A program made the translations under genes and the position numbers. A stretch of 64,000 nucleotides of DNA from UBA7672 sp965279085 (GTDB lineage Bacteria; Pseudomonadota; Alphaproteobacteria; Caulobacterales; Hyphomonadaceae), in the NCBI GenBank assembly GCA_965279085.1, contig OZ257149.1, positions 434,001 to 498,000 on the forward strand, given 5' to 3'. Of the stretch, positions 1 to 7,985 are shown piece by piece. Under the pieces are notes generated by a model that had not been told where the DNA came from, did no database searches, and was given only the letters and a program-made list of their open reading frames with translations. Each line of letters opens with the position of its first letter. Position 1 is the stretch's first letter.

Positions 1-1
1 G

Positions 2-127
2 ACGTTAGTGTTGGCGGGAGAGACGCAGATCCAGCTCACGCTGGAATGCCTGGACGTGACGCTGGCGGACATCGGACCTGCCTGGCCGACGCGTCGCAAG
101 CCGGATCACGAGAAGAAGCCGCGATGA
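2..127 (+). CDS. C-terminal end of a DUF2948-like protein (partial)
   Basis: An open frame enters from the left edge and runs 41 codons to a TGA at 125-127. The visible end reads ECLDVTLADIGPAWPTRRKP, a charged tail. In alphaproteobacteria the gene just before hisD usually encodes a DUF2948 protein, and the tail agrees with my memory of that family. Its TGA overlaps the hisD ATG (ATGA), so the two are translationally coupled. Function unknown. The start lies outside the window, so the family call rests mostly on context. Confidence 0.6.
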   Translation, partial: TLVLAGETQIQLTLECLDVTLADIGPAWPTRRKPDHEKKPR

Positions 128-1422
128 GCATCCGGCGGTTCGACGCGACACAGCCGGGCTTCGTTGAAGAGTTCGGCAAATTCCTCGCCCTGCGTCGCGC
201 GCAGGGAACCGAGGACGTCCATGCAAGAACGGCGGCCATCGTTCGCGATGTGCGCGAGCGGGGTGGTCCGGCTGTTGCGGAATACTCCTCGCGCTTCGAT
301 GGTGTGACGCTTGATGCGGACGCAATGACGGCGAAAGGCATCGACCTGTTCGAGACGGCGGAACGCTGCAAGCCGGATGTGCGCGAGGCTCTGGATTTCG
401 CGGCAGCGCGGATCGAGGCATACCACGCGCAGCAGAAGCCACAGGATCACATGTTCACCGATCCGGCGGGGCTCGAACTCGGCTGGCGCTGGACTGCAGT
501 GGATGCGGTCGGCCTGTATGTACCAGGCGGACGTGCGAGCTATCCCAGCTCCGTGTTGATGAACGCCGTGCCCGCCAAGGCTGCGGGCGTGAAGCGGATC
601 GCGATGGTATCGCCTGTGCCCGGCGGGGATATGAGCCCGGCGGTTGCGTACGCCGCCGTGCGTGCCGGCGTGACGGAGTTCTATCCGATCGGTGGCGCAC
701 AGGCCGTAGCGGCGTTGGCTTACGGGGCAGGGAAGCTGAAGCCGGTCGACAAGATCGTGGGACCCGGCAACGCGTATGTCGCGGCGGCCAAGCGCATCGT
801 GTTCGGCGATGTGGGAATCGACACGATCGCCGGTCCATCCGAGATCACGGTGGTGGCGGACAACAAAAACAACCCCACGTGGATTGCGGCCGACCTGCTG
901 AGCCAGGCCGAGCACGATCCGCTGGCGCAATCGATTCTCATCACGGATGACGCCGCTTGGGCTTCGCTGGTCGAAGCTGCGGTCGCGCAGCAGATGACAC
1001 AGCTGGCGACCGGCAAGACGGTCGAACAGGCGTGGAAGGACTACGGAGCCGTTGTGATCGCACCGCTGCACACCGCCGCCAAGATCGTGAACCAGATCGC
1101 GCCTGAACATGTCGAGCTTGCTGTCGCCGATCCGGACTCAATCGCAAAAGACGTTCGGCACTCAGGCGCGATCTTCCTCGGACGCTGGGCGCCGGAAGCA
1201 CTCGGCGACTATGTCACCGGCTCGAACCACGTCCTGCCCACTTCTGGCGCCGCGCGCTTCGCATCCGGTCTGTCGGTTCTCGACTTCATGAAGCGTACGT
1301 CGATCCAGCGCATCAGCGAGGAAGGTTTCCGCCATCTTGCTCAGGCCGCCGAGACGCTGGCGGCGGCGGAGGGACTGCCGGCGCACGGTCTGTCCATTTC
1401 CATCCGCAGGAGCGGCGGATGA
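124..1422 (+). CDS. hisD: histidinol dehydrogenase
   Basis: Catalyses the last two steps of histidine synthesis, L-histidinol to L-histidine with two NAD+, in the cytoplasm as a zinc homodimer. The 432-residue product is full length. Visible features are the IAGPSEITVVAD signature near residue 235, zinc-ligand candidates Gln261, His264, Asp362 and His421, and the catalytic Glu328-His329 pair in APEHVE. An upstream in-frame ATG at 46 would add 26 unrelated residues. ATG 124 is chosen because it overlaps the upstream stop and begins the conserved MSIRRFD. The gene is coupled to the UPF0262 gene by a second ATGA overlap. It stands apart from other his genes, as is usual in this class. Confidence 0.97.
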   Translation: MSIRRFDATQPGFVEEFGKFLALRRAQGTEDVHARTAAIVRDVRERGGPAVAEYSSRFDGVTLDADAMTAKGIDLFETAERCKPDVREALDFAAARIEAYHAQQKPQDHMFTDPAGLELGWRWTAVDAVGLYVPGGRASYPSSVLMNAVPAKAAGVKRIAMVSPVPGGDMSPAVAYAAVRAGVTEFYPIGGAQAVAALAYGAGKLKPVDKIVGPGNAYVAAAKRIVFGDVGIDTIAGPSEITVVADNKNNPTWIAADLLSQAEHDPLAQSILITDDAAWASLVEAAVAQQMTQLATGKTVEQAWKDYGAVVIAPLHTAAKIVNQIAPEHVELAVADPDSIAKDVRHSGAIFLGRWAPEALGDYVTGSNHVLPTSGAARFASGLSVLDFMKRTSIQRISEEGFRHLAQAAETLAAAEGLPAHGLSISIRRSGG

Positions 1423-1892
1423 CGGAAAAATCCCGCATCGTCTCGATCGAGATCGACGAGAAGAGCCTCGCCCCCGCTGGGCCCGATGCGGAGCACGAGC
1501 GCAAGGTCGCGATCTTCGACCTGATCGAAGGCAACAGCTTCAAGGTGATCGGCCACGATGGCGGGCCATACAACGTCGTCCTCTCGCTCGCCGACAATCG
1601 TCTGGTGTTCGATATTGCCGAGCAGGATGGATCGCCGGTGCGGAAACTGCTCCTCTCGCTCACGGCTCTGCGGCGGGTTATCAAGGACTACTTTCTGATC
1701 TGCGACAGCTATTATGACGCGATCCGCAACTCGACGCCTTCGCAGATCGAGGCGATCGACATGGGCCGGAGGGGTCTCCACAACGAAGGATCGCAGGTGC
1801 TGACCGAAAGGCTAGCTGACAAGGCTGAGGTCGATTTCGACACCGCCCGCCGCCTGTTCACTCTGGTCTGCGCGCTGCACGCCAGGGGCTGA
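1419..1892 (+). CDS. UPF0262 family protein
   Basis: A 157-residue soluble protein of the uncharacterised UPF0262 family, found mainly in alphaproteobacteria directly after hisD. Typical features are the RIVSIEIDE start, the central LADNRLVFDI stretch and the LRRVIKDYFLICDSYY segment. No signal peptide or membrane span. Its start overlaps the hisD stop by four bases, so it is co-translated with hisD. Function unknown. In many relatives a low-molecular-weight phosphatase gene follows before infA; here 89 bases of non-coding DNA follow instead. Confidence 0.88.
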   Translation: MTEKSRIVSIEIDEKSLAPAGPDAEHERKVAIFDLIEGNSFKVIGHDGGPYNVVLSLADNRLVFDIAEQDGSPVRKLLLSLTALRRVIKDYFLICDSYYDAIRNSTPSQIEAIDMGRRGLHNEGSQVLTERLADKAEVDFDTARRLFTLVCALHARG

Positions 1893-1913
1893 AAACACGA
1901 AAATCCATGGGAA

Positions 1914-1943
1914 TCGACGAATCCCCGGGAAAGCGTGTATAGG
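1914..1943 (+). promoter_or_regulatory. candidate sigma70 promoter of infA
   Basis: TCGACG at 1914-1919 (one change from TTGACG) is followed after 18 bases by TATAGG at 1938-1943, 38 bases before the infA ATG. A strong ribosome site AAAGGGAG lies at about 1970-1977. The position fits separate, high transcription of infA, but the elements are imperfect. Confidence 0.4.
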
Positions 1944-1981
1944 GGCGCCTGCAAGACGATCCGCCACCCAAAGGGAGCTTC

Positions 1982-2200
1982 ATGGCGAAGGAAGAACTTA
2001 TCGAGTTTGAAGGCACTATCGTGGAACTTCTGCCGAACGCCACGTTCCGCGTGAAGCTGTCCAACGACCACGAAATCATTGCGCACACGGCCGGAAAGAT
2101 GCGGAAAAACCGCATCCGTGTCCTCACGGGCGACAAGGTGCTCGTCGAGATGACGCCATATGACCTGACCAAGGGGCGCATCACCTACCGCTTCAAGTGA
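1982..2200 (+). CDS. infA: translation initiation factor IF-1
   Basis: IF-1 binds the 30S A site and works with IF-2 and IF-3 in start selection. The 72-residue product has the standard length and the S1/OB-fold sequence MAKEELIEFEG, with the conserved ends GKMRKNRIRVLTGD and LTKGRITYRFK. The start has an excellent ribosome site (AAAGGGAGCTTC before ATG). The last codon overlaps the GTG start of maf, so maf is coupled to it. Confidence 0.98.
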   Translation: MAKEELIEFEGTIVELLPNATFRVKLSNDHEIIAHTAGKMRKNRIRVLTGDKVLVEMTPYDLTKGRITYRFK

Positions 2201-2814
2201 CCGAGGCTCGCGAGGGCCCGGCGCGGCTTGCGCTCGCCAGCGCCAGCCAGCGGAGGCTTGCCCTGCTTGAGCAGGTTGGGCTGAAGCCCGACACCGTCCT
2301 TCCGGCTGACATTGACGAAACGCCGCTCCGCAAGGAGATGCCGCGTCAGCTGGCGTTGCGCCTGGCTGTGCAGAAGGGCCGGGCAGCGAAGCTGAACCTT
2401 CCGGCGGATTTTATCCTGTCTGCCGACACGGTCGTCGCCGTGGGTCGTCGCGTCCTGCCTAAAGCGGAGACGGAAAGCGAGGCGCGCGCGTGCCTCGAAT
2501 TGCTGTCCGGCCGTGGGCACGATGTGCTGACGGCGGTCGCCGTTCTGGCCCCGGACGGGCGCGAGACGTCGCGGCTGGTCGAAAGCCGAGTAACGTTCAA
2601 GCGCCTGTCTCTCTTGGAAGTCGAGGGCTACATCGCCAGCGGCGAGTGGAAGGGCAAGGCCGGCGGATACGCTATCCAGGGCCTCGCAGGTGGCTTCGTG
2701 ACTGACATCGCCGGTTCGTATTCCGCCATCGTCGGCCTGCCGCTCTACGAGACGGTTAGCCTACTCGAAGGTCTCGGCTATGTCGCCGCCGGCCGCTGGA
2801 GCGCGAAGGCGTGA
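2197..2814 (+). CDS. maf: Maf-like nucleoside triphosphate pyrophosphatase
   Basis: Maf proteins hydrolyse non-canonical or modified NTPs (dTTP/UTP type or m7GTP type) to the monophosphate. The 205-residue product shows the LASASQRR substrate loop at 13-20 and the metal-binding SADTVV at 75-80. GEWKGKAGGYAIQG and GSYSAIVGLPLYET follow in the C-terminal half. The start is GTG at 2197, overlapping the infA stop; the start of the RNase E/G gene overlaps its own stop in the same way. Which Maf subtype it is cannot be decided by eye. Confidence 0.92.
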   Translation: MTEAREGPARLALASASQRRLALLEQVGLKPDTVLPADIDETPLRKEMPRQLALRLAVQKGRAAKLNLPADFILSADTVVAVGRRVLPKAETESEARACLELLSGRGHDVLTAVAVLAPDGRETSRLVESRVTFKRLSLLEVEGYIASGEWKGKAGGYAIQGLAGGFVTDIAGSYSAIVGLPLYETVSLLEGLGYVAAGRWSAKA

Positions 2815-3878
2815 GCATCCGGGCGACGCTCTGCATCGACGACGCGGTGGGCGAACACCGGCGGGCGCTGCTCGATCCTTTGGGCAGGCCATTCCGGCTC
2901 GCAGTCGAACGCTGGAGCGAGCGCGGCAGGCGCGCGAAGCTCGATGAAATCTGGTGGGGTAGGGTGAGGGCCCGCATGCCGGGCAATCGCGGCTGGTTCG
3001 TCGATCTCGGCCGCGATCAGGACGGCGTGGTCGAACCGACGAAGGCGGCGGCCGTCACCGAGGGCGCCTTGCTGCCCCTGCGGATCAAATCCGAAGCGTG
3101 GTGGGACAAAGGGCCGGTGTTGAGCCTCGCCGACATGTCGCCCAGCGCGCCGAGGCCGGACAAACCCGGCTTTCATGTGGCGCCGGCGGACGACCCCTTC
3201 CTGCGCGGCGTCGAGGTCGTGGCGACAATCACGGAACAGCCCGCGCGCAAGCAGGTCGAAGCGGCCATCGACGAAGCAGGCCAGCGTGTCGTTTCGCTGG
3301 AAGGCGGCGGCGACATCGCCATCGATGCGGTGCGCGCAATGACGGCGATCGATGTGGATGCAGGCGACCGTATCGCGAGCGCCGACGCGAACGCCTATGC
3401 GCTCGATCTCAACAACGCCGCGGCGGAGGAAATCGCGCGGCAGCTGTCGCTCCGTGGCATTGCCGGTCTCGTCGCCATCGACTTCGTTCGCATGGCCGAC
3501 AAACGCGGCCAGCGCGAGGTCGTGGAGACATTCCGGCGGTCACTCGCCGTTTGGCTTGGCCGCGCGAGCGAGGTTCTGGAGTTGTCCGCGCTCGGCGTCT
3601 GCGAGGCCGCGATCGCGCGGCGGACCCGTTCGGTGCGCGATGCACTCACGGCGTCGGCGGCTGAGCGTGAAGCGCTCGACGCCTTGCGCGATATCGAGTC
3701 GGCGGGCTGGAATGCCCGCGCCGCGAAGATCCGCGCGCGGCTTTCGCGACCGGCGGCGGCCTGGCTGGAAGCCGACGCCTCCGGGCTGGGCGACCAGCTG
3801 TCCGGTCGCATCGGCGCGCGCTGGACGATCGAAAGCGACGACCGCCCGGCGGGGCGGCCAGAAGTGTGGAGCGTGTGA
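2811..3878 (+). CDS. short RNase E/G family ribonuclease
   Basis: A 355-residue endoribonuclease-like protein of the RNase E/G family. An S1-like region lies around 48-75 (WGRVRARMPGNRGWFVDLG). The DNase I-like catalytic part holds IAIDAVRAMTAIDVDAG at 169-185 and GIAGLVAIDFVRM at 216-228; Asp181 and Asp224 match the two metal-binding aspartates of E. coli RNase E. It lacks the CPxCxG zinc link and the long RNase E tail, and is shorter than RNase G (about 490). Such short versions after maf are common in alphaproteobacteria, so a second full RNase E is probably encoded elsewhere. GTG start overlapping the maf stop. Confidence 0.85.
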   Translation: MSIRATLCIDDAVGEHRRALLDPLGRPFRLAVERWSERGRRAKLDEIWWGRVRARMPGNRGWFVDLGRDQDGVVEPTKAAAVTEGALLPLRIKSEAWWDKGPVLSLADMSPSAPRPDKPGFHVAPADDPFLRGVEVVATITEQPARKQVEAAIDEAGQRVVSLEGGGDIAIDAVRAMTAIDVDAGDRIASADANAYALDLNNAAAEEIARQLSLRGIAGLVAIDFVRMADKRGQREVVETFRRSLAVWLGRASEVLELSALGVCEAAIARRTRSVRDALTASAAEREALDALRDIESAGWNARAAKIRARLSRPAAAWLEADASGLGDQLSGRIGARWTIESDDRPAGRPEVWSV

Positions 3879-4084
3879 TGACCTGTCCGATCTGCTCCAA
3901 GCTCTCGGTGGCCGAATTCAAGCCGTTCTGCTCGCGCCGCTGCGCCGACGTGGACCTCTCGCGCTGGCTCAAGGGGAGCTACGCCATCCCCGGCGCTCCG
4001 GCGGGCGGCGAGGACGAGGAAGGGTTCGGCGAGGGCGCGGAATCCTCTGAAAACAGAGGCTTAAAGAGCCGGGATGACGATTGA
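3878..4084 (+). CDS. yacG: DNA gyrase inhibitor / zinc ribbon YacG
   Basis: A 68-residue zinc protein. Cys3-x2-Cys6 and Cys18-x3-Cys22 form the zinc site, followed by the family signature CADVDLSRWLKGSYAIPG and an acidic tail. E. coli YacG binds GyrB and inhibits gyrase. ATG 3878 overlaps the RNase E/G stop (TGATG) and gives the usual MTCPIC start; a start 12 bases upstream is open but not supported by the family. This gene-pair order is conserved in alphaproteobacteria. Confidence 0.93.
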   Translation: MTCPICSKLSVAEFKPFCSRRCADVDLSRWLKGSYAIPGAPAGGEDEEGFGEGAESSENRGLKSRDDD

Positions 4085-4093
4085 ACTGGGGCA

Positions 4094-4122
4094 TGGACAG
4101 GGAATAGTGGTTTCCCTATACA
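4094..4122 (+). promoter_or_regulatory. sigma70 promoter of tRNA-Phe
   Basis: TGGACA (4094-4099), a 17-base spacer and TATACA (4117-4122) stand 26 bases before the mature tRNA-Phe 5' end. The match to the -35/-10 consensus and the spacing are both good. The sequence overlaps the end of yacG only slightly, so the tRNA has its own start. Confidence 0.75.
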
Positions 4123-4148
4123 TCGCGCCTCTTCGCCGCGAGGCGCAG

Positions 4149-4224
4149 GCCCGGGTAGCTCAGTTGGTAGAGCAGCGGATTGAAAATCCGCGTGTCGCTG
4201 GTTCGATTCCGGCCCCGGGCACCA
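4149..4224 (+). tRNA. tRNA-Phe (anticodon GAA)
   Basis: A 76-base tRNA with acceptor arms GCCCGGG (4149-4155) and CCCGGGC (4214-4220). The anticodon stem GCGGA/TCCGC encloses TTGAAAA (anticodon GAA), the T-loop is GTTCGATTC, and discriminator A and CCA are encoded. It follows yacG and has its own promoter. Confidence 0.98.
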
Positions 4225-4230
4225 CTCTCC

Positions 4231-4818
4231 CTATTCCGGCAGCACCCCCACCCGCTGAAGCGTCCAGTACGCTCCTGTAAGGGCGATGATGACCGCCACC
4301 GGGATCACGAAGGCGGGGCGGTAGAGGTCCGGCTTCTTTGCTGACTTGAGCGCGAACTCGACGGCGACCGCCACGACGGCCGTTGCGACCAGCACCGCCA
4401 GATGCCCGGCTTCTACGCCGATGGTGATGCCCACGAGGCCGGCGGAGAGGTCTGCATTCTCCAGATAGACCTTCATCACCGAGCCGAAGCCGAGGCCGTG
4501 CAGCAGGCCGAAGATGAAGATCACGGGCAGGCGCCAGACGTTTGCCTGCTTGAACAGGATCGCCTCGACCGCCAGCACGACGATGGAAATTGCAATCAGC
4601 GGCTCGATGATGTCGCCGGGGCTGGAGAGGACACCAGTTGAGGCCAGCGCCAGCGTGATGGTGTGGGCGACGGTGAAGGTGGTGACCTGGAGGAGCAGGG
4701 ACGTCCACCCGCGGGCGTTCAGGTAGAGCGCGACGACGAACAGGACGTGATCCAGCCCCTGCGGGATGATGTGCTGGAAGCCGAACTCGACGAAGGTTGC
4801 GACGTTCTCGAACCACAT
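4231..4818 (-). CDS. HupE/UreJ-family membrane protein
   Basis: A 195-residue integral membrane protein with about six hydrophobic segments. The N-terminal signature GFQHIIPQGLDHVLFVVALY (His16, Asp23, His24) plus VAHTITLALA and FGLLHGLGFG mark the HupE/UreJ_2 family. Members are proposed nickel or cobalt permeases, and this subfamily often occurs without urease or hydrogenase genes, as here. No metalloenzyme is adjacent, so the substrate is unknown. The stop lies six bases from the tRNA-Phe 3' end, convergent with it. Confidence 0.85.
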   Translation of the reverse strand: MWFENVATFVEFGFQHIIPQGLDHVLFVVALYLNARGWTSLLLQVTTFTVAHTITLALASTGVLSSPGDIIEPLIAISIVVLAVEAILFKQANVWRLPVIFIFGLLHGLGFGSVMKVYLENADLSAGLVGITIGVEAGHLAVLVATAVVAVAVEFALKSAKKPDLYRPAFVIPVAVIIALTGAYWTLQRVGVLPE

Positions 4819-4847
4819 GCGGGCGGGGTCTCTGTTACTGACCGAGG

Positions 4848-5090
4848 TTATCGGGCCAGAAAACGCTTCTTCGCAACGGCTTTTCCGGAACCTGTCTTGA
4901 AGTAGCGTTCAAGTTCGTGAGCCTGCCTCTGTGTTTCGACGGCGACGTAGGAGCGGAGCGCCAGAGGGCGATAGGGGCGGGTGGATTTCACTTCGCCGTC
5001 GCGATGCTCTCGAAAGCGGCTTTTGAGGTCGGAGGTCACGCCGACGTAGATGTCCGCATTGCTGAGCTCGAGAAAGTAGAAGTACCACAT
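4848..5090 (-). CDS. small GIY-YIG nuclease domain protein
   Basis: An 80-residue single-domain protein. YFYFLEL at the N terminus and IYVGVTSDLKSRFREH (YVG 15-17, Arg25, His29) correspond to the GIY-YIG fold's two tyrosine motifs and catalytic Arg/His. HELERYFKTGSGKAVAKKRFL follows at the C terminus. Stand-alone GIY-YIG proteins of this size are widespread and mostly uncharacterised. The gene stands alone beside an inverted repeat and tRNA-Ser. Whether it acts on DNA, and on what, is unknown. Confidence 0.9.
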   Translation of the reverse strand: MWYFYFLELSNADIYVGVTSDLKSRFREHRDGEVKSTRPYRPLALRSYVAVETQRQAHELERYFKTGSGKAVAKKRFLAR

Positions 5091-5156
5091 CGCGCTTCCC
5101 CCAAAGCGGTCTGGATGGGTGGCCTCCCTGCGCCAAGGCTTCGGGAGGCAAGAGTA

Positions 5157-5235
5157 CCCTACACTCCTGCGGAACCTCGTGCGTCATTCCACACTGCGTC
5201 TGGCCTGCCACCCGAAGCTCCGCAGGAGCGTAGGG
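5157..5235. repeat. inverted repeat next to GIY-YIG gene and tRNA-Ser
   Basis: Arms of 17 bases at 5157-5173 and 5219-5235 are complementary with one mismatch (G-U compatible in RNA), separated by 45 bases. Just upstream GCCTCCC and GGGAGGC (about 5119-5149) could form a second stem. The right arm touches the CCA end of tRNA-Ser. There is no U-run, so it is not a simple terminator; a REP-like palindromic element is the alternative. Confidence 0.6.
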
Positions 5236-5325
<90 letters not shown>

Positions 5326-5431
5326 CGCGCGGGACCATGTATTCGCGGTTCGCGGCAAAGAAAAATGGTTTATGCGCGCCCGGCCGTCGCAGGCGGGCAG
5401 GGCGCTGTTTTCGGGTGTTTTAAGGGGCAAA

Positions 5432-5514
5432 CCGGCGCAATTGCACCGGGCCCGCTAACCAATCCGCCGATCCCGGCAATAACGATGAAAATGCATCGAT
5501 CTTGGTTTACGGGC
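5432..5514. promoter_or_regulatory. dyad-symmetric region upstream of rlpA
   Basis: Between tRNA-Ser and rlpA (5326-5601) no gene is visible, but there is dense symmetry. CCGG-CGCAATTGCA-CCGG at 5432-5449 is an 18-base palindrome with one mismatched pair. GCCCGCTAACCAA (5450-5462) pairs with TTGGTTTACGGGC (5502-5514) at 11 of 13 positions and encloses a small stem CGATG/CATCG (5483-5498). It could be an operator plus structured leader for rlpA; no known family was recognised. Confidence 0.35.
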
Positions 5515-5601
5515 GGAAATCCGCGTCCGTTAGGTTGCCCGACATGCCGCCAATGAGCGGCCGGACCACGGGAATTTCCGCGGATCCGATCTCAGAACGG
5601 G

Positions 5602-6663
5602 ATGAAGGCGATGGAAGTAGTGGGCAAAGCTCGCGTTGGCCTTGGCGCGCGCCTGGTGGCGGGTTCGGCGATCCTCGCGGCGGTATTCACCGTTGGCGGG
5701 ACCAATGCGTCCTATGCCCAGACGCCCGCGCCGATCGTCTACAAGTCGTCCTCGCCTGTTTCGGCCCCCAGCGCGCGGATCGAACGCCGCGAACTCGGCG
5801 CCTCAATCGCGGTCGCGCCCCACGCCCCCATCCCGACCTTTGCGAACACCCCGGCCCAGCCGGCCAGCTTCGGCCCTGCCGCGATCACACCGACAGCGCG
5901 CGGTGTTGCGCCGTCCAGCCTGACCTCGGCCGCCCCGGCGGCGCTCTCGGCTCCGCATGCCGGCCCTCCCTACGAGGTTGCTGGCAAATGGTACGTCCCG
6001 GCGCATGAGCCGAACTACAACGAGGTCGGCATCGCCTCGTGGTACGGCCCGACCTTCCACGGCAAGGATTCCGCTTCCGGTGAAGTGTTCGACGAGATGG
6101 CGATGACGGCCGCCCACCCGACACTGCCGATCCCCTCACTGGTACGCGTGACCAACCTCGAGAACGGCAAGAGCGTTGTCGTGCGCCTGAATGATCGCGG
6201 CCCGTTCGTCGACGATCGCATCATCGACCTCTCGAAAGCCGCTGGCGCCGCGCTCGACATGCACAAGAACGGCACCGCCAAGGTCCGCGTGCAGTATGTC
6301 GGCCCCGCTCCTGGCGAAGCCAACACCCTGCCGCAGGGCGGCGCTGTCCAACAGCTGCGCGTTGTCGCCCAGCCGATCGCGCCGATTGCTGTGAAACCTG
6401 CCCCGGCCCTGGCGGTTCGCGCCGCCGACCAGCAAGGCTTCTTCCTCCAGGCCGGTTCGTTCGCCGACCTCGGCAACGCCAACGTGCTGCGTGACAAGCT
6501 GCGTGCGAACGGGCCTGTCTCAATCGCTGCGGTCATCGTCAACGGCACGGAATTCTACCGTGTGATGATCGGTCCGTGGGCATCGCGCGCTGAAGCCGAA
6601 CAGGCTCAAGGCCGCCTCGCCGACTTCGGCGCCAAGTCCCTGGTCGTGGCGAAGCTCAACTAG
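5602..6663 (+). CDS. rlpA: RlpA-like septal lytic transglycosylase with SPOR domain
   Basis: RlpA cleaves peptidoglycan strands lacking stem peptides and helps daughter-cell separation. The 353-residue protein has an N-terminal signal-like hydrophobic segment (about 15-40), a Pro/Ala-rich linker, then a double-psi beta-barrel from about 138 to 231. That domain holds GIASWYGPTFHGK and VVVRLNDRGPFVDDRIIDLS with its conserved Asp. A C-terminal SPOR domain (about 278-353, FFLQAGSFADLGNANVLRDK) should target denuded glycan at the septum. No lipobox Cys is evident, so it may be periplasmic rather than a lipoprotein. The start may be 5602 or 5611. It precedes a D,D-carboxypeptidase gene, the usual alphaproteobacterial order. 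Confidence 0.92.
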   Translation: MKAMEVVGKARVGLGARLVAGSAILAAVFTVGGTNASYAQTPAPIVYKSSSPVSAPSARIERRELGASIAVAPHAPIPTFANTPAQPASFGPAAITPTARGVAPSSLTSAAPAALSAPHAGPPYEVAGKWYVPAHEPNYNEVGIASWYGPTFHGKDSASGEVFDEMAMTAAHPTLPIPSLVRVTNLENGKSVVVRLNDRGPFVDDRIIDLSKAAGAALDMHKNGTAKVRVQYVGPAPGEANTLPQGGAVQQLRVVAQPIAPIAVKPAPALAVRAADQQGFFLQAGSFADLGNANVLRDKLRANGPVSIAAVIVNGTEFYRVMIGPWASRAEAEQAQGRLADFGAKSLVVAKLN

Positions 6664-6812
6664 GCAGCGAGACCCAGCGGCGAGGGCAGGGCAGTCCACA
6701 GGACGGCTGGCCCCGCCTGCGACGAATGCCCTGTAAACAGCGACTTTGTAGCGGTTGACGGGGCGCCCCGAAGCGCCTTCATGTGGGCGGATTCTCTAGG
6801 GAGTCTGCACCC

Positions 6813-7982
6813 ATGCGCTTGATCGCCGGAACCCTGCTTGCCGTGGCCGTCGCAGCCTCGTCCGCAATCGCGCAGCCGCCGGTCGCGCCCGCTCCGGTCG
6901 TGCCGATCGCGGCTGATCCGCTGAACACAGCGGCGGCCTACGCATACATCCTTGATGGCGACACGGGCATCCCGCTCTACTCCAAGCGCGGCGACGAACC
7001 GATGATCCCGGCTTCGATGTCGAAGCTGATGCTCTACTACATGGTGTTCGAAAAGATCAAAGCCGGCCGGCTGACGATGCAGGAGCAGTTCACGGTCAGC
7101 GAACACGCCTGGCGCACGGGCGGCGCCGGCACCGATGGCTCGACCATGTTCCTCCCCCTCAACTCGAAGGCCAGCGTCGAGGATCTGCTCAAGGGCGCGA
7201 TCATCATCTCCGGCAACGACGCCTGCATCGTGCTGGCGGAAGGAATCTGGGGCAGCGAAGAAGCTTTTGCGCGGGCCGCGACGGCGCGTGGGAAGGAACT
7301 CGGCATGACGGGGTCGACGTTCGCGAATGCGACCGGTCTCGATGCGCCGACGCATCGCATGAGCGCCCACGACATCGCGATCATCGCATTCCGCATCATC
7401 AAGGATTTCCCGGAATACTACCCGATGTTCCGGGAGCCGGAGTTCACCTTCAACAAGACGCGCCAGTACAACCGCAATCCGCTGTTGCGGGAACTCGACG
7501 GCGCGGATGGCGTGAAGACCGGCCACCTGTCGGTTTCCGGCTTCGGCCTCGTCGGCTCGGCGACACGTGAAGGCAAGCGCCGGATCATCGTGCTCAACGG
7601 TCTGACCAGTGAGACGGAGCGCAAGAAGGAAGGCCCGCGCGTCATGCGCTCCGCCTTCCTTGACTTCACCTCGTCAACCCTGGTCACCAAGGGCGCGGAA
7701 GTCGGCGTGGCCGACGTTTGGCTTGGCGAGCAGGAAAAGGTGTCGCTCATCGCCACCGAAACCTACACGACGGGCCTGCACATGGACGCGCTCCCGAAGA
7801 TCTCGGGAACTGTAGTCTACAGGGGTCCACTGATGGCGCCGATCAAGGAAGGCGATATTGTCGGCGAGCTGATCGTCACGGCGCCGGGTACGCCGGACAA
7901 GAAGATCCCGGTCGCGACCGCCAAGGGCGTCAACGAGCTGGGACTGATCGGCAAGGCGATGATGGGGTTGAAAGGCGAATAG
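6813..7982 (+). CDS. D-alanyl-D-alanine carboxypeptidase (PBP5/6 type)
   Basis: A periplasmic penicillin-binding protein that removes the terminal D-Ala from peptidoglycan pentapeptides. The 389-residue product has a signal peptide ending at AIAQ. It carries all three active-site motifs: Ser68-Met-Ser-Lys71, Ser133-Gly-Asn135 and Lys235-Thr-Gly. A PBP5-type C-terminal domain follows. ATG 6813 is preferred over GTG 6783 because it begins the signal peptide and follows AGGGAG by about ten bases. Transcribed with rlpA upstream and tmk downstream. Confidence 0.94.
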   Translation: MRLIAGTLLAVAVAASSAIAQPPVAPAPVVPIAADPLNTAAAYAYILDGDTGIPLYSKRGDEPMIPASMSKLMLYYMVFEKIKAGRLTMQEQFTVSEHAWRTGGAGTDGSTMFLPLNSKASVEDLLKGAIIISGNDACIVLAEGIWGSEEAFARAATARGKELGMTGSTFANATGLDAPTHRMSAHDIAIIAFRIIKDFPEYYPMFREPEFTFNKTRQYNRNPLLRELDGADGVKTGHLSVSGFGLVGSATREGKRRIIVLNGLTSETERKKEGPRVMRSAFLDFTSSTLVTKGAEVGVADVWLGEQEKVSLIATETYTTGLHMDALPKISGTVVYRGPLMAPIKEGDIVGELIVTAPGTPDKKIPVATAKGVNELGLIGKAMMGLKGE

Positions 7983-7985
7983 AGT

